Shown: piece by piece, positions 1-12,600 of the stretch
Position numbering within the stretch: the first letter of the stretch is position 1
How the letters are laid out: the number at the start of each line of letters is the position of its first letter
Assembly: GCA_020226215.1 (NCBI GenBank)
Contig: CM035233.1
Coordinates: 27,531,150 to 27,595,149 of the forward strand
DNA from: Sindora glabra
Taxonomy: Eukaryota > Streptophyta > Magnoliopsida > Fabales > Fabaceae
DNA: 64,000 bases
Direction of reading: 5' to 3'
Made by a program: the position numbers and the translations under genes
The notes under the pieces: generated by a model
Databases searched by the model: none
The model's input: only the letters and a program-made list of their open reading frames with translations
What the model was told of the DNA's origin: nothing

Positions 1-766
1 AAAAAGAGTTATGATCATAACCAAGGTTAGTCATATCTTTAAAATGTGTTTTAAATCTAGACATATTCATATGATTGTGATAGGTTATACATAAAGCTAG
101 CATGAACTCACCGAATTGAGATTATTGAAAAGCTCATTAAAGAATTGATGATGAAAAGCTTTTCCTTTGGAAATGGGTTTAAAACCCTTGATTTTAGACA
201 TTAATATTAGGAACCTAACTTTAAATTAGTAACCATTAATTACAAAGTTGAATGGGTAATAACAAGTTGATATGTGTCTGTTAACACTAGCAAATTTATT
301 CCACATGTTTAAAACTAGTATTATCCATTGCATATAAATAGTTGTGTGTTATGAACTCATGGTTGAGTTATTGATTAAATGTATAACAATAAATGTAACT
401 CCACATTTATAAAGAATAGGATAAAGCCATGGTTATGATGGAAGTCACAAAATTAGCATTATTTTAAATTATTAGAAGTATGATTAGTAATAAGTAGTTA
501 GATGGAAAGCCTATTAGAATCATTAGAAGAAAACCCAATAGAATTATTTTTGAAAGCCCACACAAATATATAGAAAAGTTTCCATAAGAAAACGACCACT
601 TTGATCCTAAATTAAAAAAGATGAAGAAAAGGCTTTTTCTCTAGAAAACTTCTAAAGATCTATTAAGAGTATACTAGCCCACATGAAATATTTTTGAGAT
701 GTTTGTCAAGAATAGGAAAGAGCCCAATATAGAAGGAAGAAGAACAACTATGCACATGTTTTTAAT
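1..766. other. AT-rich intergenic DNA, no gene seen
   Basis: No open reading frame of note and no recognisable protein motif on either strand. The sequence is ordinary AT-rich plant intergenic DNA. The last 8 bases (759-766, TTTTTAAT) are the left target-site duplication of the MITE that follows. Confidence 0.6.
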
Positions 767-1304
767 TAGGAGTGATCATCGGTCAGTTAATAACGGTTAA
801 GACTATTTTTTTTAACTGATTGTTCTTAAGTAATAAATGCTTTTTTCAACCAAAATTAACTAATTGTATAATCTTAATCAAATTTAATGGATAAATTCAA
901 TTTTGGTTAGTTAAATTTGGTTCGGGTTAGTTTAAAAATTTGGAAAAAAAATTAAAATGCTCAAATAAATTAATTTAATAGTTAAAATTAGGCTATAAAT
1001 ATATGTTAACATCATAAATTCATTAATATAACTATAACAAGAAGCAATTAAGTATTAAATTACAAAAATAATTAATGGAACTTTAAATATAAATTTTTAA
1101 CTAAAAAAATTAATATATATTTCAATTAATATCGGCTAATTGCAGTTATTGCAGTTAAGAGTTTTCACCCATTATTAATTGACCACTTAAAATTTATAAT
1201 TTTTTTATTTTTAATCGATAATAATATATTAATCACTCTTAACTAACTAACTTCAGGTTCGATTAATTAGTTAAGAGCGGTTTGAAGATATTTGATCACC
1301 TTTA
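767..1304. mobile_element. hAT-like MITE, 538 bp
   Basis: The left end reads TAGGAGTGATCA. The right end, read on the other strand, is TAAAGGTGATCA, so the termini are imperfect inverted repeats. Both continue into similar CGGT/TTAAC-rich sequence: a GGTCAGTTAA stretch on the left and CTCTTAACT on the right. The flanks are TTTTTAAT (759-766) and CTTTTAAT (1305-1312), a 7/8 match, which fits the 8-bp target duplication of hAT elements, as does the TAGGGGTG-like terminus. The inside is AT-rich and has no coding capacity, so it must have been mobilised by a transposase encoded elsewhere. Exact ends could be off by one or two bases. Confidence 0.6.
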
Positions 1305-3401
1305 CTTTTAATAGCAATTATTATAATATCACTTTGGAGTTAAGGACAAATAAATCATGAGTGGTGGAAATATTCTCATATCTAAGATAGAGGATGATGA
1401 AGGCAATGCAATTGTACATGTTAGTTTATTTTATAGGATTTATTTTGATTACATGAAAAGAAAGAAAGAGCAATCACTCATAAGTAATTCCTATATCGAG
1501 TTTAAGACTCTTTGATATTTCTAAAATCACAAAAGTAGCAAAAAACTTAATAGAGGTATGTTTTGGAGAGTAGAATTCAAGAGGAAATTTTTTATATCAA
1601 AATCATAATTTTCTGACTTCATTTCATATATGATACAGAGTTTATTGGTGAAATGGATAGGATCACTAAATTTTTCTTCTTTTTATACTATAAAAAGCTA
1701 AAATTATTTTTGTTTATGACCTTGTATGATGTTAAACTCACGTATCATAACTTATACACTCTAGCATAAGTTTGAGGAAGAAAAATACTATTTCACTACT
1801 ATCTAATCACTATTACATCATATGCTCTTATTTTTCAAGTTACTTTGTTCTCTCTCTCTCTCTCTCTCAACCTTTTCCACATGCATTTTTACTTTTCAAC
1901 TTTTAAAAGATTACCAATGATTTATATGAAAATTTCCTTATTTAGTTACAAAAAAAAGCTGTCTATTTCATACTATCATCCTACACTATTTCCAAATTTA
2001 GCTACCCTACCCTTTTATTATCAAATTCTCTCTTTTCTTATTCAAAACAAAGCAAACATTGCTTCATCCTTTTCCTAAAAACCCATGAACATCTTGCTCA
2101 AAAAGGCATCTTATTTTTGTTATCTTTTTACTCTTTTGGTAGTCATTAAAACATAAAATAGTTTTCTAATTTTAGAAAGAACAATTCAAGCTAGTGTGGT
2201 CCACAGTTCTTCCTTTTTTTTTTTTTGTAAAAATCCTTTCTATATTATAATACTTTTAGTTTGTTTTTTTATTGAGAATTTCATGCTCTCATTAATTTGT
2301 AGGGAAAATTTTGATTCTTCATTTTTAGGCCTTTTTCCAATAGAATTTATTGAAAAATCTATAAGTGGTGACTTTCCTCTTTTCTCTTTGGTTTTTGTTA
2401 GAAGACTATGTATACATGAGATATATCTTGTTCTTGCACGAATGGTGTGCTAAACAATGATTAACATTTTGTAGGTATGGTTTCAGAAAACTTTTCCTTC
2501 AAAATACTAGATTTTAAGTTGTATTTTAATTTCAATAGCATGAAACTTGATTGAATTTATTTAGAAAGAAAAAGATAAAAAATAAAAGTGGAAAAATCAA
2601 GCATGAATGCTTTAAGTCGTATGAGTTTAAAAAAAGGAAATATTATGAAAGAAAGCATGAGAATGCTTACAATTCTACATAGGAATCATGAGTATCTCTT
2701 GATTTTTGAACAAAAAAAAATAGCTCATATGAAGGAAATTTAAATATGAAAGAATGTTAGGAATTAGGAAAACAATGGTAAAGCTCACAACTATAGTGGT
2801 AATCCTTGAGCATCATTCCCTTGTTTCTTGCAAAAATTGATTCTGAGTGAATCATTAAGGTCCCATGGAATAAAATTCTTGGTGAAAGAAGAAAATGTAG
2901 TAGTTGAAGAAAAAGGAAATAGAAGCTCACGGGTGGTTCAAGCATTTGTGAGACTCAACATTTTTTCCCTCTAAATTTTGAGAAAATTTTTGGCCTTAAA
3001 ATTCCAATAAGAATATAAGATGATTTTTTTTTCAAAGGAAACTTTGTAAAAGTGTTTTAATAAAAATGAGCCCATTTAAAATGTTTGAGCAAATCGGATT
3101 TGAGCTTGAGATAAAAATGTGTTAGGCCTAATGTGGTTGGGCTTTAAATTTTCTATAGATATTGTGAATATGATATAAATTGTTGAACCTAATAGGTTGA
3201 ATTGAGCTAACATGTTTTGCATTGTATTTTAAGGTATTTAAGTGATGGTTATAGCAAAGATAATATTTTGACCATACTATGAAATAAAAACCTATAAATA
3301 GCTAGTATAATAAAATAAATAATGTTTAAAGCGTATACATCTATATTCATTATAATTGCTTAAAGAGGTGTAAATTATCTTGAAATGTGTGGGGAATGGT
3401 T
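1305..3401. other. AT-rich intergenic DNA, no gene seen
   Basis: The short open frames here (for example 1845-2078 and 2196-2453) are low-complexity Ser/Phe/Leu-rich translations of pyrimidine-rich DNA and resemble no family. Apart from a CT microsatellite at 1850-1868, nothing structured was found. Confidence 0.5.
1850..1868. repeat. (CT)n microsatellite
   Basis: About nine uninterrupted CT dinucleotides inside a pyrimidine-rich stretch. It is a simple repeat and a potential SSR marker. No gene start is evident downstream, so a promoter role is not supported. Confidence 0.9.
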
Positions 3402-3406
3402 TAACA

Positions 3407-6247
3407 TGTAACTCCCTTACTTATTAACACCTTAATCCTCATTAAATAGGTAATTGTTACACAATTAGGTCTTTTTGAAGTCAATTTATGATTCTGTGCA
3501 ATAGAATATTACAGATTTTGAGTTTCAGAAATTTTCTGCTGATTTTCAGAATTACTGGATCAATTTCAAAATTATGAAAAACTACTTTGTAGAATTCCAA
3601 AAATCATGAAATTGGATCCTATGAACCTTTCACGTGTTAACTACATCCTGTAAAAATTTGACATAATTTAGACATCATTAGGCCTTTCAAAACTCATAGC
3701 AAAGTGTTTCTATCCCAGTACTGTCCAGAATTCACAACTGTAAAAGTAAACCCTTATTTCAGGAGGTAAATCAACTCTGAATAAGCTCAAATTTGGTATG
3801 GGACTTTATTAACATGTTATATACTTGCTATAAAATTTTCAGATCAAAAATCATCCATTTAATGCTTCTGATCTCTGAGATACAATTAGTGCTTTGCACT
3901 GTGACGGTAACAGGGGAGACCAAAACGTATAATAAATTCACATAGTAAATAAACTTATTTTAGGCTGAATTTTGTCATAGAGTTCATTGAGTATGTAAGG
4001 TTCATCCCTGAATTTTCTCATGATTTTTAAAGCATCAAAACTTAACCAAAAGTCCTTGTAAACATACTCCTCTTACTGGCTACGAATTTACTATTCATTT
4101 GGTCATTTCCAATTTCACACATATTGCATATTAAGTTACCTTCTACTCCAAACCAACTCACAATACATCAAATTCATATATTTCATATAATATAGGCAAG
4201 GGTTATATAGTTATACAAAAAGTTTAACTTACAAAACATATATCCATCACATACTAACATCACAAACTATATAGACATTTTTAATACAACTTCAAAACAT
4301 TATTATCTTTTATCAAGAGGGCCTTTAGAAGCATCACCTGAAATGGTTAGTAACAATATAGAAAAATAAGAAACAAAGTTTTCCAGTAACTAGCTATTTC
4401 AAGAAAAACATATCAAGCCATTCCAGATCTTTAAGCCAATAAAATATACATTCCAAAACCAATTAATCAATCATTTAACACATTATTTCATATCACTGTC
4501 ATCTAATACCATTGTAGGAATTATGCACTGCACATAGCAATCATCAAGCCCATTTAAGGACTCATATAAATATCTAGATGGCCATCACAGATAATCATAC
4601 TTAGGCCTCATACACAGCAATTTCACTGTCTTCCCGGGGTACTCGGGCCATAAGCCTCACATACAGCATTTCACTATCTTTCCGAGGTACTCGGGTCATA
4701 GGTACCGCACACAGCAATTTTGTACACATTCCATACAATGGCACAAGATACAGAAAAGTATGTAAATAGAAAACAGAGCTTAAGGATAAAACTAACTACC
4801 TTTTAAAAGCTTCCAATAGTGATGTTTCGTTTGCCCTCACTTAAAAACTTCTTTACAATTCCTCTTGCCTTTCCAACTTGTCACTTTTTAGTTTACATAA
4901 ATACACATCATAGTTCTTATTAGAACATCATCATTTTTCTTAAACTTCATGCATTCTTCACTTCCTTCACATACACTAAACCATGAAGGAAGTACCCAAA
5001 TTTTAATGTACATTTCAATACCTCCTAAATTTCATTGTAATACAATATTCCAATTTTCCAAAAATACAATTAAATGGCTAAAACTCCTTCCTTTCCCATG
5101 CTCACGGATTTGGCTTTCAAAAGAGGATTTTCACACAAACTTTCATAATTCCAAATTTCACCTTCCATAGGCTCCATAATTCATAGGAATCATTCTAATT
5201 TCATCAATTTAGCCAAATTCCAAACAAATCATGCCAAATCCATACATACACCATTATGCCTTTAAAACCCTAGTGTGTACATCATGGTTTCTTATTGTTT
5301 TTACACCAAACCAAAGCCATAGATCAACATAACAACATCCAAAACACCATTAGAGATGTTCAAATAATCCAAAACTCCATGGTCAACCACCTTTGACTAC
5401 ACCAACATCAAATTTTCAAGAAACTAAAAAGAGTACATTAAAGAGCTTTTAGAGGAGAACATTTTTACCTCTTGGTGCAACTTGAAAATCCTCACTTAGA
5501 GCTTACCAAACTTGATCAAACTTGAGGTTTCTTCAATCTAAATATACCAATAGATAGAGCTTGATGAGATGAATAACTTTATCTTCTACACCTAAGCCTA
5601 ATTCTCACTATTTTTGGGTGAAAAAGCTAAAAAAAGAATTTCTCTCTTCCTTCTCTCTTTTGCACGTTTTTGGTGCTTTCATGGAGGTGGTCTACGGCTT
5701 GGAGAAGAAAGGAGAAGGAAGAAGAGTTTTCATGAAGCTTCAAGGGTATTTTGGTCATTTTTGAAAATTTCAAAGGTATTTTGGTCCTTTCTCACTAATT
5801 AGTAAGGCTATTCTTGCCATTTTTATTTAATAATGACACTTGTCATGTGTCTATTGGTCACACTTTATGAAATTACATACTACACTCCAAATTCTTGATT
5901 ATTCATATTAGATCCCAAATTCTTGGTTATTCACACTTTAACCACACCTGATTTTGCACTTTTGCAATTTAGTTCATAGGGTTTCTGTCTGTTTAAAATT
6001 CCTTACACTGTCAGACTTAGACAACTCCCCTTTTTAGGGTTTTCTAACCTCCTCTGATCATCTATACCGTTTAGAAAAATTAATTCTTTTCCTACTATCC
6101 TTTTTCCTTCAAAATTTCGATTACACTTACACTTAATTCCTTTCAACTTAAGATTTACCCACTAAGCTAATTCAAACGTGCTCTTTGTTTTTACGACTTT
6201 AGAATTTAGAAATTCAAATGATAGAATTAAAAATTCAGGATATTACA
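3407..6247 (-). mobile_element. Ty3/Gypsy (Tekay/Del-like) solo LTR, 2841 bp
   Basis: The element begins TGTAACTCCC and ends GGATATTACA on the plus strand, so it has TG...CA termini with a longer inverted match. The 5 bases before it (3402-3406, TAACA) are repeated exactly after it (6248-6252, TAACA), a perfect 5-bp target-site duplication. No internal retrotransposon domain lies between the duplications, so it is a solo LTR left by LTR-LTR recombination. Read on the minus strand it starts TGTAATATCCTGAATTTTT, a start typical of plant Tekay/Del chromovirus LTRs, and it then carries a purine-rich GAGAGAAGG leader. That is why I assign the minus strand. Lineage is by motif memory, not search. 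The length is at the long end for plant LTRs but normal for this lineage. Confidence 0.85.
4605..4720. repeat. ~48-bp tandem duplication inside the solo LTR
   Basis: Two adjacent diverged copies (about 4605-4653 and 4655-4700) each carry CACAGCAATTTCACTGTCTT-like sequence followed by GGTACTCGGG and CATA. A third partial copy (GCACACAGCAATTT) starts near 4707. Short GGTACTCGGG repeats of this kind are common within plant Gypsy LTRs. Confidence 0.75.
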
Positions 6248-6990
6248 TAACACCTAATGGTAATGAATGGGATAAGAATAACATGAATAATAAGGGTAAC
6301 TTGCATACTTCCTACTATTCGTTTTGCAAAAATCAAAAAACAAATTATGAAAATTATTTCTAAGACAATCTAGTAAGAAATTCTATTTTAAATATGCATT
6401 TTTATATATATGTTTTTCTAGAGAAAAACCTAATAGAATAAGGGTTAAAAAGCTATTCACCAAGTTTTTATACTCACTACTTGTTAGTTTAATTTTGTTT
6501 TTTTTAATATATCTCTTGCTTAGATGGATGCTTCTTTTGTTATCATAAACTGTTAGTGGCATCAATGCATTACTTAGTTTGGTATTTATCATTTGAAGTT
6601 TTATTTCATTATTAAAATATATCAATTTGAACCTATTTATATGCATCACATGCATACTATTCGTATAAGGTTAGTTCCTCTGATTCCTAATTTATATTTT
6701 GCTAGTATGTATAATTTGAATATCATGGAACCCATTGGTGATCCTTATATGTTCTTTGAGACATTCAAGCATCTATTTCCCCAGCCCACTCCAAAGCCAC
6801 CTCTAGTGATCATTTCCTCTCCTTAATATGTTCCACCTTAGCCCCCCTTAGAATGAATAGAACCTTCATGACTAGCATTCTTGTTTCCAAGACCAACCAT
6901 GATATGGATGATGTACTATTATTATTTTGGTATGTTTATTTTACTATGTCCTTAGTATGGTTATAAGACATTTATATATGTATAAAAAAA

Positions 6991-7020
6991 ATACACACAC
7001 ACATACACACACAAATACAC
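6991..7020. repeat. Imperfect (AC)n microsatellite
   Basis: An ATACACACAC... tract interrupted by occasional T and A bases. It is a simple repeat only. Confidence 0.85.
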
Positions 7021-7848
7021 ATAATGCTTATATATATATATGTAATTCACTCTTGTTTTCTTCTACTTATTCACTTATAAGTAACAAAAAATCAAAGGGC
7101 ATAATTGCAATATGTAAGCCACAATTTTGAAAGAAAAGTATGTAGAAATTTATCAAGTTTGTGGAATTTCAAAATTTTAAAAGTATAAAAAAATGACAAG
7201 TTGATTGTATGATTTGAAACCTATGATTTCATGAAAGGTATTTGAGGAAGGTTTTAACAAGGTTTTCTCACCCAATAGTTCATGGTTCTTGTAAGAAATT
7301 AAATATAATCTTGATAGAGTTTAGACTAATTTATTTCATAGCAAAACTCATGGAATATGTAGACTAAAGAAAAGAAGAATTTTCTTCTCAAATTTTCAAG
7401 TATGGATATGTCTAAAGAATTTACAAAATTTATTTTATCCTCATATAGCTACAGTGAACATGAGAGAAAGTTAGAAAAATTTCTTGTTTTATACAACAAC
7501 TTTTATGGCTAAATTTTAGAAAAGACTTCCTAATGCATGTTTATGTATGATTTGAATTTGTTTAAAATGGACAAAAGTTAAATCCTTATAATGTATTTGT
7601 TTTTCCAAATTTATTTAAAGAAAAGAAAAAGGAAACTAATTTATTAAAAAAATTAGCATTTTTTATTTATTAAAATTTTTTTGAGATATGTATTGTTTTT
7701 GAAAAAGAAAAAAAAATTGAAACCTTCATTACTTATATGGAATTTTAGAAGCATTTTTTTGCATAAAAAGGTAGAATCTTTAAAAGTTCAATTATTGGTA
7801 AATTTTTCATTCTAATTGTTAATGCATTTCAGTTTTATTTTACAAGAT

Positions 7849-7853
<5 letters not shown>

Positions 7854-7886
<33 letters not shown>
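7854..7886. repeat. (AT)n microsatellite
   Basis: About 33 bases of uninterrupted alternating A and T. It is a likely length-variable SSR. Confidence 0.9.
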
Positions 7887-7888
<2 letters not shown>

Positions 7889-8119
7889 CCTTTCTAAAAT
7901 ATATTTCTAAAACCAAATTCTTACAACTTTTCACATTATTAATGTTTATAAAGTATTTTCATAATACCTCTAAATTATTTTCATAAAAACAACAAATTTA
8001 GTAAAAAAAGGTATTTTAAAAGACTTGTAAGAGTATCCAAATGATATCTTTACACTAATTATGATAGTCTACAAAATTTTATTATTATTTTCTTGATATT
8101 ATGACTTGTAGGGTGTTAC

Positions 8120-9575
8120 ATGTGCTTAATTTAGTGAATTTGATCCTCTTTTATAATTAGGTCATGATTTTGGAATATAATTGAATTATTCAATTAATGT
8201 TAAATTTTCTCATCATTTTAGGGTTTTGACCATAACTTGAGTTCTAGAGTTTTAATCAGGGTGATCTGTATATCTTTGGAAAGATAAAAAGATTATCTAT
8301 AAATGTTATGCGAAAAAGAAAGCCTAGTTTAGTCATTTTGCATGTTTGAAATTGGCTAGGAAAAGGATGTAGTGTTATTGTCCAGTTTAACCAAGCTTCA
8401 CTAATTTAGGTATAAATGGAGCTTTAGGGGTCCAAATGCTATCAGATAGGGGTCTAAATGCTATCAAACCAAAGCCTAAAGTTATTGAAGACCCAAACTA
8501 ACATATTGTAATACTTACTTTAATGTAACCATGTTGTTTTTATGGTCATTCAATGGCTAGAATAGTGAACTATAGGACTTACTATAGTAAATCATCTTAG
8601 AATTTTGGTTTTGAAAAAAGGTTATGGGTTTTCATGTCAAGCCCATTTCATTGTAATCCAAAGAGGCAACGTAGCTTAGCCTTACAAGGTTTTCTAAAGG
8701 AAAGATCAGATTTAAGAGGGTTTTATTCCTTCAAATGTAGCACCACTGTCTCTAAGTTGCATTCTTTCTTCTCTTGCATTCTTTCTTCTCTAAGTTTTCT
8801 TTTGTAAGCCATCATGAGTGGCTAACTTTCTACAATGACTTTAAGAGAATTCCACTTTTAATTTGATTTAATCTTGAAACCTTTTTCTTATCAATTTACT
8901 TTGAATTTGATTATCTTTTATTTCTCTACTTTTTTAATTTTACGATTATATTAGATAATTTGCTAATTATGTCCTCTTAGTTAGTTATTTATTGTGATTA
9001 TTTGCTAGATAATTAATTATGATGTTGGGTTGTGATTAATTGATGAATAAGTAATAATTAGGCTTTAGTGTTTTGATGCTTAGGCAAATCATTAGTTACC
9101 TAAAAGAAATAGGGTTGAAATTAATGATTCAATGTTGAGTTAGATTTTTAATTCGATCTTAGCCATTCTTTAAAACTTAATATTATTGTTTAGGCATTAA
9201 GCTTGAACAAGAAAGGGTTAATCTAGGTACTAGGTTTAGGTTAAGTAATATTTAATATTAGAAAACATAAGGGTTATTGTAGGGTAATCCTTCGTTAACT
9301 GGTGAAATTATAGTAATTCTATTAGTGTTCAAGATAAATTAGTAAGTTGATTTTGGAACTTCTTTTGAATTGAATTTTTTATGATATTAACTTTTCTATT
9401 ATTTAATTCATTTGATAGTTATTTAATTTAATAGTTTAATGCAAATCCTTGTTTCCTATTTATATTTTATAACTTTGATTTGATCACTAATCCCTTGGGT
9501 TTGACCTCGCTTTATCGATACCACAAGTTCCTTTAGGAATAGTTATATTAATTTTGGTGTGCACAATGCACATCA
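8120..9575 (+). mobile_element. 5' LTR of a decayed Tat/Athila-like Gypsy element
   Basis: The proposed LTR runs from TGTGCTTAATTTAG to GCACAATGCACATCA. It is followed at about 9579 by TTTTGGTGTTATCATAGAAG, which aligns with the TTTTGGCGCCGTTGCCGGGG stretch that follows the LTR of many Tat/Athila elements. Most of the mismatches are C-to-T or G-to-A. Upstream, a 'cccttgggtttgacctcg' segment and the following TTTATCGATACC are also typical of the 3' part of such LTRs. No 3' LTR is visible in the window, so no target duplication can be tested and the left end is approximate. Confidence 0.6.
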
Positions 9576-10080
9576 AAATTTTGGTGTTATCATAGAAGAT
9601 TAGTTAATTAATTTCTGGTTGCTTTTCTTCATTTTTGCTAACCTTTTTAGGTTCTTTTGTACAATTTTCTCTATTTTTTAGGTTTTATTAATGGTGCTTG
9701 GTAACAAAATTCATTATGAAATTTGAGAATGAAACTTTCCTATCCAAGGTTTTTTGTTGTTTTAAGTAAGACCTAGGGCATAGCCTATAGCCTTATTACT
9801 TTTTAGCTAAAAAATATTTTTTTCTATTGTTTTCTTATTTTTTTAGTATTTTTTTTTTATATTTTTTGTATTTTCTAGTTTTTTGTTTGCAATTAATTCT
9901 TGTTCCCTATGTTATATGAATTATTCCCCTAATGATTTTATCTAGAATTTTGATCTTAAAAGTGAGAGAAAAATTCATAAATTAAAAGGATAGAATTTTT
10001 AAAAAAATATAGATGGATTTTATAGCAATTTTAATGGTTTTAATGAGATAACTATATATAACATTAAGCAATAATTTTTT
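9576..10080 (+). mobile_element. Leader region of the decayed Tat/Athila-like element
   Basis: This segment follows the primer-binding-like site and precedes the gag relic. It is TTTT-rich, as is common between the LTR and gag in Tat elements, and has no open reading frame. Confidence 0.45.
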
Positions 10081-10760
10081 GAGCTGATCTCTCTTATTAA
10101 TCAATTAGTAGTAATGCAAATGCAAATAGCTTAAGTGTTTGATTTATGCTATATGGTTGGCCATTTGTTTGATATGTTCTTAAAACTCCAAAAATATGAA
10201 CCAATCCATCCATTTCATTTGATAATAAGATTTCCAAGTCCACTCTAGTGTAGTTATGCTCAATATTCCAATTCTTACAAATCAAGCTAGCAAAATCATT
10301 CAATTTTCAACTATAGTAAGTTAATAGGTCACAGTTCATATTAATCTTTTATTCAAGAATATCCACTAACGTATTAATCTCAAACTTCAAGAATGGAACT
10401 TGAGAAAATTATCAAGAATTTAGTTGTAAATAATATGCAAGTTCGGTATAATATAATGCAGTTCTAGTAAGGGAAAAGACAATTCCAACAAGAGATAAGG
10501 GTATGCATAGAAAATTTAAAGAGTCAAGTAAGCTAACTTGTCACATTGTTAACAAGCTAGAAAGACAATATGCAAGCTAATTACCTTCCACCTTCCACCT
10601 ATCAAGCAAACAACTAAAAGAAAACTATACTAGAAATTTTGGCATTAAGGTAAAATTTACATCTAGGTCCATTCCTTTGATTCTTTTGTTCTTCATCATT
10701 TTCTCAATAGCCTTGAAAATGCTAACAAAGAAGAAGAAGAAGAAGAAATTTTAGAAACTT
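10081..10760 (+). pseudogene. Degraded gag of a Tat/Athila-like retrotransposon
   Basis: Gag is the structural protein of the retrotransposon particle. Reading the plus strand with stops ignored gives, in order, a CCHC-like fragment (LCYMVGH near 10150), a segment YSNSYKSS-stop-QNHSIFNYS (10250-10315) that matches the PYSNTYNPGW.NHPNFSW block of these gags, and QFQQEIRVCIENLKSQVS followed by LVTLLTS (10470-10560) that matches the FQQETR.SI.NLE.Q..QL block. Several in-frame stops and frame changes show that it is dead. A GAA-rich tract at 10730-10748 follows. No protease, reverse transcriptase or integrase is seen after it, so the element is truncated before pol. The 10097-10303 minus-strand open frame is a shadow. 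Confidence 0.65.
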
Positions 10761-10918
10761 TTGTCAAGGTGAAATTTAATATGCCTTAATAGAGATTGAT
10801 GGGAAAAAAAAGAAAAAGAAGAAATTGATATGCATGATAAAGCAATAGACAAATTCAATATTTCTAAGGTTATGAAAGATCCTCTTGATATTTAATTTAT
10901 TTATTTTGTTCACCCAGT

Positions 10919-12600
10919 TGTTTATGTATGCTTTAGTAGCCTATCATAGAATAATTATATTTGCATACATTATATTATGTTTTCTTTATAAAGGCATTTC
11001 AATTATTATGTTTAATCTTAAATTTGCATAATATAAATAAATATAATAAATGTCTTTGAAATAATTTATATTATTCTTAAAATGTCTTTAATCGAGTATC
11101 TTGTAGATTGAGATTACAATAATACATTAACACTAGTATGAATATTAGTTGATAACCATGGTTATAGATATGAGATATCAAGTCAATTCATGGTTACACA
11201 TTAAGGAACAAATGTACTAGACTAACCTACCATAAAAATATTACATGGATTGCTATGTAAGTGTCATAAGTAATTCTTATAGTGATAGTAAAGTAAGTGG
11301 TCCTTTAACTTGAAATTAGTGTAGTTCCCTCCATAAGAAATCAAGTACTTTGATGCCATCTAATGTCATACCATGAATCATATGAGGGATATGAGTAATC
11401 CAGATAGGATTTTGTCCTTTTGATATAGGAGAAGTGATATTTATGGGTTCTTTGATTAAGTTAGACTTTGAAATGCATGGTCATGCTTAAATGTATCAAT
11501 ATATAATATTGATTCATTTGTTTTTAGTTAATATATTAAATAATTAAGAAACATAGATTGAATTATAAAGAGGGTGACAGATTTCATACCTTGAGTTCAA
11601 TCTAGATATCAAAGGCAAAAAAGATTAAACTTTATATAATATTATTAATTATGATAAACAATTAAATAAACAATATGATAATATAAATTTATATTATTAT
11701 ATATTTAATATTATATATATAATATGATAGTATTAAAAATTTTATTTAGATGAATTTAGTCTTATCTTAAAAATAGTTTCTATTGCAGTTATTTTATAAT
11801 ATTTAATAATTATATATAATTTGATATTATATAATCACTTTAATTATTAATAATGGATATATTTATTATATTTATATTTTATCTATTTTTTATGTAAATA
11901 ATAGTTGTTAATAGTTTTTTACGATCAAAGTTAGTTAGGATTAATTAGGAATAATAAATGTGTTGTTAGGAGTAAATTATTAATATTTATAAGCCTATTT
12001 TTTTTATATTTTTAAGGTTAAATTAGATTAAAAATAATTATTAATAGGCCAAGCAATATAATAAGAAGTTAAAAGTAAATTAAAAATGATAAATCTCATT
12101 TTAATCCTATTATGTTAAAATGAAGAGGACTAATAAATCTTATTTTAATCCTATTATGTTAAAATGAAGAGGACTAATTTTTCTATGTTGATTATATAAA
12201 ATAAATTGATTGACTTACATTATATTATTTTGTATAAAGCTCAAATAATTAATAAAATATAATAATACTTATTTATACTATTATATATTTTTTATATGAT
12301 CTGTAAAATAAGCCTTCATTGTTAATTATAATAAAGAATATTTTTTATAATTTAAGGAAATCTCAACCCTATATAAAGAATATCTGAGATTGATTATAGA
12401 TCTTAATAGAATGGTTTTATGTCTTTAAAGTTGATTATAAATTTAATATGTAATTTTTTTATAATACTTAAAATTAATTAATTGGAGTAAAATTTTGAAT
12501 TTACAATAGCAAACTAGCCAAGTCAAACAAATTTTTGAAAGTTCTTGAAAGGAAAATTTTTTAAATAAACTTTCCAAAACAATTTGCTACGTTGCAAATG
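10919..12600 (+). mobile_element. Old, degraded Ty1/Copia LTR (family of 23519-25168)
   Basis: The segment starts TGTTTATGTATGCTTTAGTA, parallel to TGTTGGTGTATGTCCTAGAG at the minus-strand start of the 23519-25168 LTR. It keeps the same landmarks in the same order: GATATCAAGTCAATTCATGG, then ACAAATGTACTAGACTAACC, then ATTACATGGATTG and GTGTCATAAG (11180-11280). A TATA-like CCTATATAAAG lies near 12370. It is on the plus strand, opposite to the younger copy. Divergence is high and neither the 3' end nor a target duplication is clear, so the right boundary is a guess. Confidence 0.6.
12091..12178. repeat. 44-bp perfect-length tandem duplication
   Basis: Positions 12091-12134 and 12135-12178 are adjacent copies of a 44-bp unit that starts AAATCT and ends GGACTAAT, with a single C/T difference. 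It is a recent local duplication inside the old Copia LTR. Confidence 0.95.

Larger units (their letters stand above)
6253..8119. other. Intergenic DNA with microsatellites
   Basis: The short open frames (6178-6363, 6593-6826, 6927-7130) show no family motif, and the last is mostly a translation of the (CA)n tract. A stretch near 6720-6830 has more balanced composition and codes for proline-rich sequence, but I cannot identify it. The interval ends in GGGTGTTACA (8111-8120), which resembles a Tekay LTR end but has no supporting partner. Confidence 0.4.

Noticed and set aside
7854..7886. Long alternating A/T tracts (also 44079-44149 and 55631-55690) as replication origins or matrix attachment sites
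   Set aside because: Simple dinucleotide repeats alone do not support either function.
8105..8122. GGGTGTTACA as the 3' end of a second Tekay-type LTR
   Set aside because: No matching TGTAAC... start with a fitting target duplication was found upstream. The TG at 8120 is better explained as the start of the Tat-like LTR.
10097..10303. 68-codon minus-strand frame
   Set aside because: The plus strand over the same DNA shows recognisable gag blocks (CCHC-like and NHSIFNYS), so the minus frame is a shadow.
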